A program made the position numbers and the translations under genes. Source: Hymenobacter metallilatus (GTDB lineage: Bacteria > Bacteroidota > Bacteroidia > Cytophagales > Hymenobacteraceae). Taken from it: a stretch of DNA of 64,000 nt. The stretch spans positions 310,001 through 374,000 of the forward strand of contig NZ_RWIS01000003.1 in assembly GCF_003944705.1 (NCBI RefSeq). Direction: 5' to 3'. The first letter of the stretch is position 1. Each line of letters starts with the position of its first letter. Positions 37,871 through 47,676 of this stretch are shown piece after piece. The notes beneath the pieces are model-generated. The model worked only from the letters and a program-made list of their open reading frames with translations, did not search any database and was not told where the DNA came from.

Positions 37871-39145
37871 CTATCCAATTCGGCTGAATCCGCAGTAGCT
37901 GTGCAGGGCCGCCGGCAGCCGGATGCCTTCGGGCGTCTGGTTGTTCTCCAGCAAGGCCGCCACAATGCGGGGCAGGGCCAGTGCCGAGCCGTTGAGCGTG
38001 TGCAGCAGCTGGGTTTTACCGCCCTCAGTACGGGTGCGTAGCTTGAGGCGGTTGGCCTGGTAGGTTTCAAAGTTGGAGGCCGAGCTCACCTCCAGCCACC
38101 GCTGCTGGGCGGCGCTCCATACTTCCAGGTCGTAGGTAAGGGCCGAAGTAAAGCCCATATCGCCGCCGCAGAGGCGCAGTACGCGGTAGGGCAGCTCCAG
38201 CTTCTGCAGTAGTCCCTCAATGTGAGCTACCATGCCTTCCAGGGCCGCGTAGCTGTTTTCGGGCTGTGTGATTTGTACAATTTCTACTTTATCGAACTGG
38301 TGCAGACGGTTGAGGCCGCGCACGTGCGCCCCCCAGCTGCCTGCCTCCCGCCGGAAGCAGGGCGTGTAGCCGGTATTGAGAATGGGCAGCTGAGCCGGGG
38401 CAATAATTTCGTCGCGGTAGAGGTTGGTAATAGGCACCTCGGCCGTCGGAATCAGGTACAGGTCGTCGGCGGTGGCGTGGTACATCTGGCCCTCCTTATC
38501 GGGCAATTGGCCGGTGCCGTAGCCGCTGGCCTCGTTCACCAGTATCGGGGGCTGGATTTCGGTGTAGCCGGCTTCCCGGGCCTCATCCAGGAAAAAGTTG
38601 ATGAGGGCACGCTGAAGGCGGGCACCCTGGCCCTTGTACACCGGAAAGCCCGCGCCCGTAATCTTGTTGCCCAGCGCGAAGTCGATGATGTCGTACTGCT
38701 CAATCAGCTCCCAGTGCGGTTTGGCCCCGGCCGGCAGCTCCGGCTTGGCGCCCACTTCCCGTACCACCTCGTTATCCTCGGCCGAGCGGCCGGCCGGCAC
38801 GCTGCTATGTGGCACGTTGGGCAGCTTATACAGGGCCTGCTGCAGCTCTTTTTCCACGTCGGCCAGTTCTTCGGCGTGGGCTTTGGTGTGCTGCTTCAGC
38901 TCGGCCGTGCGGGCTTTCAGGGTTTCCGCCTCCGCCTTGTTGCCGGCTTTCATCAGGCCGCCAATCTGCCGGGCCAGCTCATTGGCTTCAGCCTGCGCCT
39001 GGTCGTGGGCGGTTTGCAGCTCCTTGCGCCGTTGGTCCAGACCCAGAATGGCCTGCACGTCGGCTTCGGCGGTGGCGTAGTGGCGTTTGGCCAGGCCCGC
39101 CAGCACGGCGGCGGTGTGTTCTCTCAGGACGGAAACTTGCAGCAT
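37871..39145 (-). CDS. serS: seryl-tRNA synthetase
   Basis: MLQVSVLREHTAAVLAGLAKRHY; class II motifs (CFRREAGSWGAHVRGLNRLHQFDKVEIVQI). Confidence 0.97.
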   Translation of the reverse strand: MLQVSVLREHTAAVLAGLAKRHYATAEADVQAILGLDQRRKELQTAHDQAQAEANELARQIGGLMKAGNKAEAETLKARTAELKQHTKAHAEELADVEKELQQALYKLPNVPHSSVPAGRSAEDNEVVREVGAKPELPAGAKPHWELIEQYDIIDFALGNKITGAGFPVYKGQGARLQRALINFFLDEAREAGYTEIQPPILVNEASGYGTGQLPDKEGQMYHATADDLYLIPTAEVPITNLYRDEIIAPAQLPILNTGYTPCFRREAGSWGAHVRGLNRLHQFDKVEIVQITQPENSYAALEGMVAHIEGLLQKLELPYRVLRLCGGDMGFTSALTYDLEVWSAAQQRWLEVSSASNFETYQANRLKLRTRTEGGKTQLLHTLNGSALALPRIVAALLENNQTPEGIRLPAALHSYCGFSRIG

Positions 39146-39627
39146 AACAGCAGAAAGGCGAAAAGAATAGGCAAAAGTAGAAGTTTGCCGTTGCAGATAC
39201 AGCACAAATCAACGGCCCTCCGGAATTTAGCGGGCCAGGCACCCTGCCGGGCGAAACGGAACTGTTTGGTTGCAGGTAGGGGTTTCCTGAAAAAGCACCG
39301 CTTTCTAACTGATTGGAGGGCTGTATCCTTTGGCTTCTGTGGCACGTATGCAGGCTAGGCCGCTAAATCTGAAATACGATTTGGCAGTTCCCCGGTATTC
39401 CGCTAACATTGCACATACAAGCCAGCTCTGGTTGGCGGACCCACTGGCAGTTTTTTCCGCGCCTGGTCTGCACTCCGCTTTTTGCACCAGCTGGTTCCAC
39501 CCACGGTTTTTACTTCTCGCTTTTTTCTGCGTCGGGCGCCGCGCTGCGGCTACCTTCTGTGCCCGGAATGGCCTGTGCTGCCCTGTTGTAGGCTGTTTAG
39601 CCGCCCCCTTTTCGCTCCGCTTCTTAT

Positions 39628-41859
39628 ATGTACACTATTGACGAGTTAAAGGACCGTTTGCTGTCCGAATTGAAGGAAATTGCTGAAAATCTGAAAGTCG
39701 GCAATTTCAAGAAACTCAGCAAGCAGGATCTGATTTACAAGATTCTGGATCAGCAGGCCATTACGCCCGCCGACAAGCTTCCCCAAAAAGTGAAATCCGG
39801 CGAAGCTCTTGCTCCGGAAGCCGACGCCCCGGCCCCGGCGGCCAAACCGGCCGCGGCCCCCAAGGCTCCGGCTACCCGGGCGGCCCGGCCGGCGGCAGCA
39901 CGTCCGGCCCGTAGCAAAGCTCCGGCCGCACCAGCTGCCCCAACCGAAGCCACCCCGGCCGCTGAGCCGGTTGCCGCGGCTGCCGAAGCGGCAGCTGTTC
40001 CAGCACCAGCTCCCGCTCTGGAGGCAGCTCCTGCCGCCACCCCGGCGGCCGAGCCAGCTGCTTCGGAAGCCGCCGCTGAGCCTGCCACGGCGGTAGCCGG
40101 TATGGAGGAGGCCAGCGCCGAGCGTCCCGTAAAGCTGTACCAGCGTCCGGAGCGCCGCACCCGCACCGACCGCGCCGGCCGGCCCATTGTAGCGGCTCCG
40201 CTAGCCGCTTCGGATGTAGCCGTTTCCATCGAGCTCTTCGACGTGGCCCCGGTAGCGGCGGAAGTAGCCGTAGCACCGGCCCGCGACCCGCGCCCCATCG
40301 ACCCGACGGCCCCGGCTCCCATCCGGGACGGGCGGCCCGAGCAGCCCCGTATTTTCCGGGAAGGCCGCGAATACCGCAATGACGCCCCCCGCGAAAACCG
40401 CAACGAGCCCCGGCCCGAAAGCAACGGCCGCGCCGAGCAGCTCCCCCGGGAGTTCCGGGCCGACCAGCCCCGCACCGACCAGCCGCGCGCCGATTTTCGG
40501 CAAGAAGGAGCCGCCCCGCGCGAGGGCCGCAACGACCAGCCCCGTAACGATCAGCCTCGTAGCCTGCGCGACGGCAGCCGCCCCGATGCCCGCGAGCAGC
40601 GGGAGCAGCGTCGGGAGGAGCGCTACGCCGCCCGTGAGCTACAGCGCCAGCAGCGCCAGGAGCAGCGCCTGAACAACCCCGACCAGCCCCGCGCCGACCG
40701 TCAGGAACAGCGCCAGGAGCAGCGCCCGGCCCGGCAGGAGTTTGATATTACCATCCCCGGCGACGGTACCTTGGAAATGATGCCGGATGGCGGCTACGGT
40801 TTCCTGCGCAGCCCCTTCTACAACTACCTGGCCTCGCCCGACGATATTTACGTGGCCCCCCAGCAGGTAAAGCAATTTGGCCTGAAAGCCGGCGACACGG
40901 TAAAATGCACTATTCGTCCCCCACGCGACGGGGAGAAATACTTTGCTTTGGTTAGCGTGGAGGGTATCAATGGCCGCTCGGTAGAAGAAGCCCGGGACCG
41001 GATTCCGTTCAACAACCTCACGCCGCTGTTTGCTGAGGAGCGCCTCAAGCTTACTACTAAGCCCAGCCAGTACAGCACCCGCATTCTGGATTTGTTTGCG
41101 CCCATCGGCAAAGGCCAGCGCGGCCTGATTGTGGCCCAGCCCAAAACCGGCAAAACGGTGCTGCTCCAGGAAATTGCCAACGCCATTTCGGAAAATCACC
41201 CCGAGGTGTATTTAATGATTCTGCTCATTGATGAGCGCCCGGAGGAAGTAACGGATATGGCCCGCTCGGTGAAAGCCGAAGTGCTCAGCTCCACCTTCGA
41301 CGAAACGGCCGACCGCCACGTCAAAATTGCCACTATTGCCATGGAAAAGGCCAAGCGCCTGGTGGAGTGCGGCCACGACGTGGTAATTCTGCTCGACTCC
41401 ATCACCCGCCTGGCCCGCGCCTACAACACAGTGCAGCCCGCTTCCGGCAAAATTCTGTCGGGTGGGGTGGATGCCAACGCCCTGCACAAGCCCAAGCGCT
41501 TCTTTGGGGCGGCCCGCAACGTGGAAGACGGCGGCTCGCTCACCATCATTGCCACGGCCCTCATCGAAACCGGCTCCAAGATGGACGAAGTAATCTTCGA
41601 GGAATTCAAAGGCACCGGCAACATGGAATTGCAGCTGGACCGCAAGCTGGCCAACAAGCGCATCTTCCCGGCCATCGACGTGCCGGCTTCCGGTACCCGC
41701 CGCGAAGATTTGCTGATGAGCAAGGACGAGTTGAACCGCATCTGGGTGCTGCGCAAGTTTATGTCCGACATGACGGCCTCCGAAGCTATGGAGTTCCTGA
41801 AGGACCGCATGAAAGGCACCCGTGACAACGAGGAATTCCTGCTGGCCATGAACGGCTAG
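39628..41859 (+). CDS. rho: transcription termination factor Rho with long low-complexity insertion
   Basis: N-terminal helical domain; [36 protein letters not shown]-loop [42 protein letters not shown]. Confidence 0.98.
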   Translation: MYTIDELKDRLLSELKEIAENLKVGNFKKLSKQDLIYKILDQQAITPADKLPQKVKSGEALAPEADAPAPAAKPAAAPKAPATRAARPAAARPARSKAPAAPAAPTEATPAAEPVAAAAEAAAVPAPAPALEAAPAATPAAEPAASEAAAEPATAVAGMEEASAERPVKLYQRPERRTRTDRAGRPIVAAPLAASDVAVSIELFDVAPVAAEVAVAPARDPRPIDPTAPAPIRDGRPEQPRIFREGREYRNDAPRENRNEPRPESNGRAEQLPREFRADQPRTDQPRADFRQEGAAPREGRNDQPRNDQPRSLRDGSRPDAREQREQRREERYAARELQRQQRQEQRLNNPDQPRADRQEQRQEQRPARQEFDITIPGDGTLEMMPDGGYGFLRSPFYNYLASPDDIYVAPQQVKQFGLKAGDTVKCTIRPPRDGEKYFALVSVEGINGRSVEEARDRIPFNNLTPLFAEERLKLTTKPSQYSTRILDLFAPIGKGQRGLIVAQPKTGKTVLLQEIANAISENHPEVYLMILLIDERPEEVTDMARSVKAEVLSSTFDETADRHVKIATIAMEKAKRLVECGHDVVILLDSITRLARAYNTVQPASGKILSGGVDANALHKPKRFFGAARNVEDGGSLTIIATALIETGSKMDEVIFEEFKGTGNMELQLDRKLANKRIFPAIDVPASGTRREDLLMSKDELNRIWVLRKFMSDMTASEAMEFLKDRMKGTRDNEEFLLAMNG

Positions 41860-41879
41860 TAGTACTACTACGTCCACAG

Positions 41880-41921
41880 AAAAGGCCTCCGCTGCAGTTA
41901 CAGCGGGGGCCTTTTCTGTGA
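41880..41921. terminator. Terminator after rho / T9SS protein gene
   Basis: agaaaaggcctccgctgcagttacagcgggggccttttct. Confidence 0.8.
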
Positions 41922-41935
41922 GTGCCGTAGCTGAA

Positions 41936-43144
41936 TTAGTGCCGCACGAAGCGCTGCACATTGCGTTTGCCACCGGCCGTTAGCTCAAGAAAGTAGATGC
42001 CTGCCGGAATTGCCTCGACTGCCACGGTAGTATTGCCAGAACCTTTACCGCTGACCAGTACTTGTCCAGTAACTGAGTGGACGCGGTATTCTACTACGCC
42101 GCCCACGGCCGGCAGTGTAATGCTGGAGTTGCTGGGATTAGGATAAAAGGTAGCGGCTAGTTCGTCGGTTGCCACCACCACTATCACCGAGGAAAGGCTG
42201 GCTGTCCCATCGGCATCTACCTGGCGCAGCTGGTAGTATGAAAGCCCGGCCGGCGCGGTATAATCGGTGAAGGCGTAAGTGGTACTGGCAGTAGTGGTGC
42301 CGCGGCCTTTCACGCGCCCCAGCGCATCGAACGATTTTCCATCAGCACTACGCAGAATCTCGAAATAGGCATTATCCTTTTCGGTAGCTGTAGCCCAGCT
42401 TACCGCCACCGATGAACCCTGCCGTTCGGCTGAAAAATGAGTAAGGGTAACCGGCAGGGGGCCAGCGCTGCTAATAACAACATCATCAATCACTATGGCA
42501 GTTTTATCATTGGCATTAGCGACAATCCTGACTTTGGCCTGCGTGACTGTAGCTGGTAGAGCAAGCTGAATAAAGGAGTATCTGGTAGCGCTGGTAGTGC
42601 CAGCGGTATAGGTAGGTGCCCCAGCGCCAACAGTGGCAGTAGCAGTAGCGGTGGCAGAAAAATCCCAAATCACGTCACGTCCGTTGCCATTTCCTACAAT
42701 AGTGAGGGCTGTGTTATATGAAGATCCACCATTTGTGCTAACACTTACAATTACACTCCCGTTGGATGCCAGTCCACCATTCTGATTTGTAGCAAATACA
42801 GCTAAGCGAAAATTGATGGAGTTATTCGAGAAATTTGTGAAGGATACATTGCGGAAATCCATGGTGGTGGCTACAATACCACTTCCGGTATTGTTTTGAG
42901 CCCCATACGAACGAGTACCGCTTGTACTCACTGAGCTATTGTTCGGGGAAGGATTAGGACCCGCAAAAGCAGAACCAGAGTTGCCCGTAAAATATTGCCC
43001 CCCGGAAACAGTGAAGCTTAAACTACCTGCCGTATTAGCGCCCTCAAAATCCTGGGAAGCAGTTGTACTTTGTCCAAAAGCTGAGAAGAGCCTTCCTAAT
43101 AAAAGGGCCATCAGCAAAGAAGTAGAGAAGAGTTTCTTACTCAT
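41936..43144 (-). CDS. secreted protein with T9SS type A C-terminal sorting domain
   Basis: Signal peptide; YPNPSNSSITLPAVGGVVEYRVHSVTGQVLVSGKGSGNTTVAVEAIPAGIYFLELTAGGKRNVQRFVRH. Confidence 0.9.
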   Translation of the reverse strand: MSKKLFSTSLLMALLLGRLFSAFGQSTTASQDFEGANTAGSLSFTVSGGQYFTGNSGSAFAGPNPSPNNSSVSTSGTRSYGAQNNTGSGIVATTMDFRNVSFTNFSNNSINFRLAVFATNQNGGLASNGSVIVSVSTNGGSSYNTALTIVGNGNGRDVIWDFSATATATATVGAGAPTYTAGTTSATRYSFIQLALPATVTQAKVRIVANANDKTAIVIDDVVISSAGPLPVTLTHFSAERQGSSVAVSWATATEKDNAYFEILRSADGKSFDALGRVKGRGTTTASTTYAFTDYTAPAGLSYYQLRQVDADGTASLSSVIVVVATDELAATFYPNPSNSSITLPAVGGVVEYRVHSVTGQVLVSGKGSGNTTVAVEAIPAGIYFLELTAGGKRNVQRFVRH

Positions 43145-43347
43145 AAAAAAGGTGTGTTGAGCGAGTGAGAGGCGGCATTCAGCTAAAAAGCCAAACTATT
43201 TCGAAGAGAGTGTGTACGAGTATAGTCTTATTAATTGAATAAAACTAATAATGTTTGTAAGGTAGTTAAGCGTTTGATTTGTTTTTAAACAGTGCAAGTA
43301 ATTGACTATTTGGGCTATATAGAGTATGTATTGTTAAAGAATACAAT

Positions 43348-43378
43348 CAATTATATTATAAATATTATAATATAATTG
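43348..43378. repeat. AT-rich inverted repeat
   Basis: CAATTATATTATA-aatat-TATAATATAATTG, 13-bp perfect arms. Confidence 0.7.
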
Positions 43379-43531
43379 TACTTTTTTTATCTTGAATTAG
43401 CCTTGTCTTCGTATTAATGTACTTGTGGCTATCAGGCAGCCTTGGTACACCTGCTGCAGCTACATTTCAGTGTCCTCTTATGCAAGCAGAGTAGGGTCAA
43501 CTCACACTCTCTACTTCCAACACGTTATCCT

Positions 43532-44968
43532 ATGTCTTTCACTAATGAGCTATTAAGTACCGTGCTGCATCACGCCGGCCGGGAGGTATCTCGCAAAGAG
43601 TTTCTGAGTCTGGCTGGCCGAGGGCTGGCCGTAAGCGTAGCGGCCGGGGCGCTGGGTAGCTGCCAGTCGGAGGGCCCGGGTGCCAAAGCGGCGGGTACGC
43701 CTACCACGGGCACGCCCGCTTCGGAAGTTGACGCTGCCACCACTTTCACCTCACCGGAGGGCACAAAAGTAGCTTCTTCGGAAGCCGTGTCGCCGCCGGC
43801 CAAGGTGCCCGCTGAGGTGAGCAAGCCCATCGAGCTGGAAGCCTGGAAGTCGGATGTAGACCCCCAGTCGGGGCCGGTGCCCACGCCGCTGCCGCCCGAC
43901 CAGCGCGTGGGCTACGCCATTGTGGGGCTGGGGCATTTGTCGCTGGAAGAAATCCTGCCCGCCTTCGGGGAGTGCAAGAAGTCGAAGCCGGTGGCGCTGG
44001 TAAGCGGCTCGCCGGAGAAGCTGAAAAAAGTGGCCGCCCAGTACGGCATCAAGCCCGAAAGCTGCTACAGCTACCAGGACTACGACAAGCTCAAGGATAA
44101 CCCGGAGGTGAAGGCCATTTACATCGTGCTGCCCAACTCCATGCACGCCGAATACGTGCTACGGGGGGCCAAAACCGGCAAGCACATTCTCTGCGAAAAG
44201 CCCATGGCCGTATCGGCGAAGGAGTGCGAGCTGATGGTGGACGCCTGCAAAAAGGCCGGCGTGAAGCTGATGATTGCCTACCGGATTCAATACGAACCCT
44301 ACAACCGCTTGGTACACGACATGGTGCGCGCCGGCAAGTTCGGCAAGCCCAAGTACATCCAGGCCCAGAACAGCCAAAGCTCCGCCAACCCCGACCACTG
44401 GCGCCACAAGAAAGCCCTGGCTGGAGGCGGGGCCCTGCCCGACATCGGCCTGTACTGCCTGAACACCAGCCGCTTTCTGCTGGGCACCGAGCCCACGGAG
44501 GTATTTGCCTACACCTACAGTACGCCCGGTAACCCGCTGTTCAAGGAGGTTGAGGAAACCATGTCGTTTCAGCTGCGCTTCCCGGAGGGAGTAATAGTAG
44601 ACAGCATCACCCACTACAACACCCACGACTCGCGCTTCTACCGCGTGAATACCGAGCGGGGCTGGATCCACCTGGATAATGCCTACGCCTACACCGGCCA
44701 GAGGCTGCAAACCTCGCAGGCGGAGGGCAAGGCCAAAATGCAGAACCAGATTACCATTCCGGCCCAAAACCAGTTTGCCACCGAAATGGACCATTTTTCG
44801 GAGTGCATTCTGGAAGACAAGCGCCCCCGCACGCCCGGCGAAGAAGGCTTGCAGGACCATCGGATTATGGAGGCTCTGTACCAGTCGGCCCGGGAGGGGC
44901 GGCCCGTAAAGCTGCCGGCGGTGCAGGGCACAGATGTGTTCCGGGGGCCGGAGCCCAAGCAGACGTAA
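43532..44968 (+). CDS. Gfo/Idh/MocA family oxidoreductase with Tat-like lipoprotein signal
   Basis: SRKEFLSLAGRGLAVSVAAGALGSCQ; VGYAIVGLGHLSLEEILPAFGECKKSKPVALVSG...GKHILCEKPMAVSAKECELMVDACKKAGVKLMIAYRIQYEP. Confidence 0.93.
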   Translation: MSFTNELLSTVLHHAGREVSRKEFLSLAGRGLAVSVAAGALGSCQSEGPGAKAAGTPTTGTPASEVDAATTFTSPEGTKVASSEAVSPPAKVPAEVSKPIELEAWKSDVDPQSGPVPTPLPPDQRVGYAIVGLGHLSLEEILPAFGECKKSKPVALVSGSPEKLKKVAAQYGIKPESCYSYQDYDKLKDNPEVKAIYIVLPNSMHAEYVLRGAKTGKHILCEKPMAVSAKECELMVDACKKAGVKLMIAYRIQYEPYNRLVHDMVRAGKFGKPKYIQAQNSQSSANPDHWRHKKALAGGGALPDIGLYCLNTSRFLLGTEPTEVFAYTYSTPGNPLFKEVEETMSFQLRFPEGVIVDSITHYNTHDSRFYRVNTERGWIHLDNAYAYTGQRLQTSQAEGKAKMQNQITIPAQNQFATEMDHFSECILEDKRPRTPGEEGLQDHRIMEALYQSAREGRPVKLPAVQGTDVFRGPEPKQT

Positions 44969-44977
44969 CCTCGGTTC

Positions 44978-45112
44978 CGTTATTCTGAGACAGTAGACGA
45001 AAGACCTTATGGTAGTAGAATGGGTTTTCTCACAGAGGTTCGCGGAGGGATGCACTGAGGGTCGCGGAGGCCGTTCAATTGCTATAAGGTCCTTCGCAGG
45101 CTCACGATGACA
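44978..45112. repeat. REP-like family A (degenerate copy)
   Basis: ccgttattctgag ... ataaggtccttcgcaggctcacgatgacagc, shares TAAGGTCCTTCGC with the 20201 copy. Confidence 0.5.
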
Positions 45113-45160
45113 GCGGAAGGATGGCGGGGAGAAACAGCCCGACGCCCTACCTTTGCCCGT

Positions 45161-45811
45161 ATGGAACAACAACCCGACCTACCCGAGCTGCTCTATATTT
45201 CGGACCCATTGTGCAGCTGGTGCTACGGCATGAGCCCGGTAGTGCAGCAGGTACAGGCGCAGTTCGCCGGACGAGTGGTGGTGTCGGTGCTGTGCGGAGG
45301 CATGATAACCGGGGAGCAGGTTGGGCCTATCCGGGAGGAGTGGCCGTTGCTTTCGGGGGCGCTGGGACAGGTGCAGCAAGTAACGGGCGTGGTATTCGGG
45401 CCAGCTTTCCGGGCCCGGGGCGAAGAGGGCAGCTACGTGCTGAACTCGGAGCCGCCGTGCCGGGCCATTCATGCGTTTCGGCAGCTGCGGCAGGAGCAGG
45501 CCGCCCAGTTTGCCCACAAGGTGCAGCAGGCCTACTTCCGCGACGGTGCCGACCTGAACGACCCCGCCACCTACGCGGCCCTGGTTGCGCCCTACGGCCT
45601 TGATGCGGCCGATTTTCAGGCACGGATGCAGAGCCGGGAGATTATCCGGGGTACCATTCTGGAGTTTGCAGCCGTGGGCAAAATTGGGGTTCAGGGCTAT
45701 CCTACCACCATTTTGCGGCTGGGCTCCCAGGGCCTGATACTGGCCCGCGGCTACCAGCCCTACGACTTGTTTGCGGCCCGGCTGGAGGAGGCGCTACGCC
45801 AGGCTGACTAG
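45161..45811 (+). CDS. DsbA family oxidoreductase-like protein
   Basis: LLYISDPLCSWCYGMSPVVQQV (CxxC) and DsbA-type helical insertion; start chosen at MEQQPDLPE. Confidence 0.85.
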   Translation: MEQQPDLPELLYISDPLCSWCYGMSPVVQQVQAQFAGRVVVSVLCGGMITGEQVGPIREEWPLLSGALGQVQQVTGVVFGPAFRARGEEGSYVLNSEPPCRAIHAFRQLRQEQAAQFAHKVQQAYFRDGADLNDPATYAALVAPYGLDAADFQARMQSREIIRGTILEFAAVGKIGVQGYPTTILRLGSQGLILARGYQPYDLFAARLEEALRQAD

Positions 45812-45831
45812 AGCCCGAGTCGTCAGAACGT

Positions 45832-45908
45832 GTACCCCAGAGCTGTGCTCCGGCTTGCGTAAGAAGGTAATTACCCCTAGTGCGGGCCGGAGCACAGCTC
45901 CGGGGTAC
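45832..45908. repeat. Inverted intergenic repeat family C
   Basis: GTACCCCAGAGCTGTGCTCCGGC ... GCCGGAGCACAGCTCCGGGGTAC. Confidence 0.8.
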
Positions 45909-45975
45909 AAGGGCAACGACGGCCGAGGCAGGGCTTCGGGGTACAACTCCTGATGGCGTGAGGTACCCGTTCTTC

Positions 45976-46602
45976 TTAGGGAATATGCACCACCTGCTTG
46001 CGCAGCGGCGACCAGGCAATGCGCTGCCGGTCTTCCTTACCGACCAGGTAAATAAATGCCACCGCGTCGGGGCGGCGGTGCAGGTCGTCCCAGGCGGCGC
46101 GGTCGAGGCCGGCGGGTACATCGGTTGCCGGGAAAGTGGCCGATTTAGCTACGGCCGGCCGCTGGAAGTTCTTGTCGGCAAAAAACTCCTTCACCCGTTT
46201 CCGCACGTAGGCTTCCCGCTCGGCCTGGGTAGCGGTGGAGCCTTTCATTTCGTACACCATAGCCGCCTCCAGGTCCGGCGACGACAGCACTTCCCGGAAA
46301 ATAACCTGGCCGCTGGCCGTGGTGATGGTAAACGTAGCTTCCCCACTCAGCACCGAGGAGCCGCGCAGCACCAGCGAGAATACGTCGGGCGAGGCCGCCG
46401 AGGAGAACTGATGGCGGCTGCGGCTGGTCAGCAGCGTATCGGCCTGGGCATCAACGGGGGCCGGGCGGGCCGTATCCAGGGGCTCGGGCCGGGCCGCCGA
46501 CGAATCGGGAGCGGTGGTAGCGGGGGATGAGGTAGCCGTTTGCTCGGGCGAGGAGCAGGCCGCGGCAACTAGCAGGAGCGGGAATAAGGCAGTAAAACGC
46601 AT
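45976..46602 (-). CDS. hypothetical lipoprotein
   Basis: Lipobox LVAAAC; 208 aa. Confidence 0.7.
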   Translation of the reverse strand: MRFTALFPLLLVAAACSSPEQTATSSPATTAPDSSAARPEPLDTARPAPVDAQADTLLTSRSRHQFSSAASPDVFSLVLRGSSVLSGEATFTITTASGQVIFREVLSSPDLEAAMVYEMKGSTATQAEREAYVRKRVKEFFADKNFQRPAVAKSATFPATDVPAGLDRAAWDDLHRRPDAVAFIYLVGKEDRQRIAWSPLRKQVVHIP

Positions 46603-46662
46603 GGCGCTGGAAATAGGGTGAGGCTGATTGTACGCAACGGGCAGCTCAGCCGTTGGCCGCGG

Positions 46663-47538
46663 TTACCAGATTAGCATCAGGGCAAACGCCAGGCTCAGGC
46701 AGATGGAAGATACCTGGTTCATGCGCATGGTGTGGTCGAAGTCGGCGGCGGCCGGGTGCTGCCACACGCCCCGCGCCCAGGTGGCAAACAGCCCCACTAC
46801 CGGCCCCGTAGCCACCAGAAATACCAGTAAATGGCGCAGCTCCTGGCGCTGCACGTACACCAGCGCCAGCAAAGCCGCCCCCGCCGCCAGCGCCACTCCC
46901 GCCCAGATAAACGTACCCCGAATCCCCAGCCGTAAGCTCAGTGTCCGGTCGCCGCGTCGGGCGTCTTCCTGGTGCTGATACACCTGGGTAAGCGGGTAGG
47001 AGCCACACAGAAACAAGCTGCTGACCAGGGCCAGCAGCAGATTGGTGGGCTCCAGCAGCTGGGCCGGGCCGGCGCCTACGCCTACCTGGGTCATCAGAAA
47101 GGTGTAGGCCCCCTGAAACACCACCACCACGGCTGTGCTCAGCAGGGGATACTTTTTGAGGCGGATTCCCTCGTAGCTGTAGGCCTTCGATACGAGCAGA
47201 TACCCGGCCACCAGGCCCGCAAACGGCAGGCTCAGCAGCGCGGCCCCCAGCACGGCCAGCCCATCAAACAGCCACACCAGATGCAGCAGCTCCGCCGATA
47301 CTTTCGGGGGGTGCCGCAGCCCCCCGATGCTGCCCTCGTCCCGGTCGTAGTAGCTGTTGTAGCCGTTGGAGGCCGGGTAGGCCAGCAGGTGCAGCACCAC
47401 AAACACGCCCGCCGCCCGCCCCCAGCTGAACGGCTCCCGCAGGGCGCTCAGCCCAAACCAGAATACCGGCATCAGGTACACTGAAAACGGAATGCGCAGC
47501 AAAGGCAAGGCGCGGCGGTAGGGCAGAAGCAAGGACAT
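46663..47538 (-). CDS. UbiA-like prenyltransferase family membrane protein
   Basis: Multi-TM; NGYNSYYDRDEGSIGGLRHPPKV (NxxxDxxxD-like) and YPLTQVYQHQEDARRGDRTLSLRLG; start chosen at MSLLLPYR. Confidence 0.8.
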   Translation of the reverse strand: MSLLLPYRRALPLLRIPFSVYLMPVFWFGLSALREPFSWGRAAGVFVVLHLLAYPASNGYNSYYDRDEGSIGGLRHPPKVSAELLHLVWLFDGLAVLGAALLSLPFAGLVAGYLLVSKAYSYEGIRLKKYPLLSTAVVVVFQGAYTFLMTQVGVGAGPAQLLEPTNLLLALVSSLFLCGSYPLTQVYQHQEDARRGDRTLSLRLGIRGTFIWAGVALAAGAALLALVYVQRQELRHLLVFLVATGPVVGLFATWARGVWQHPAAADFDHTMRMNQVSSICLSLAFALMLIW

Positions 47539-47550
47539 GCGGCGGGAAAG

Positions 47551-47611
47551 TAGCACACGCTTCAGCTTGTGCCGGATGAATAGTAATAGCACACGCTTCA
47601 GCTTGTGCCGG
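47551..47611. repeat. Tandem hairpin repeat family D in the leader of the prenyltransferase gene
   Basis: TAGCACACGCTTCAGCTTGTGCCGG at 47551..47575 and 47587..47611 (36-bp period). Confidence 0.85.
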
Positions 47612-47676
47612 GTGACAACATACCCATTGAACCAGGCGGCTCACGGCGCAAGCTAAAGCTTACGCCCCGATTCAGC

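Noticed and set aside
44159-45172. 337-aa minus-strand ORF
   Set aside because: Antisense to the Gfo/Idh/MocA oxidoreductase gene.
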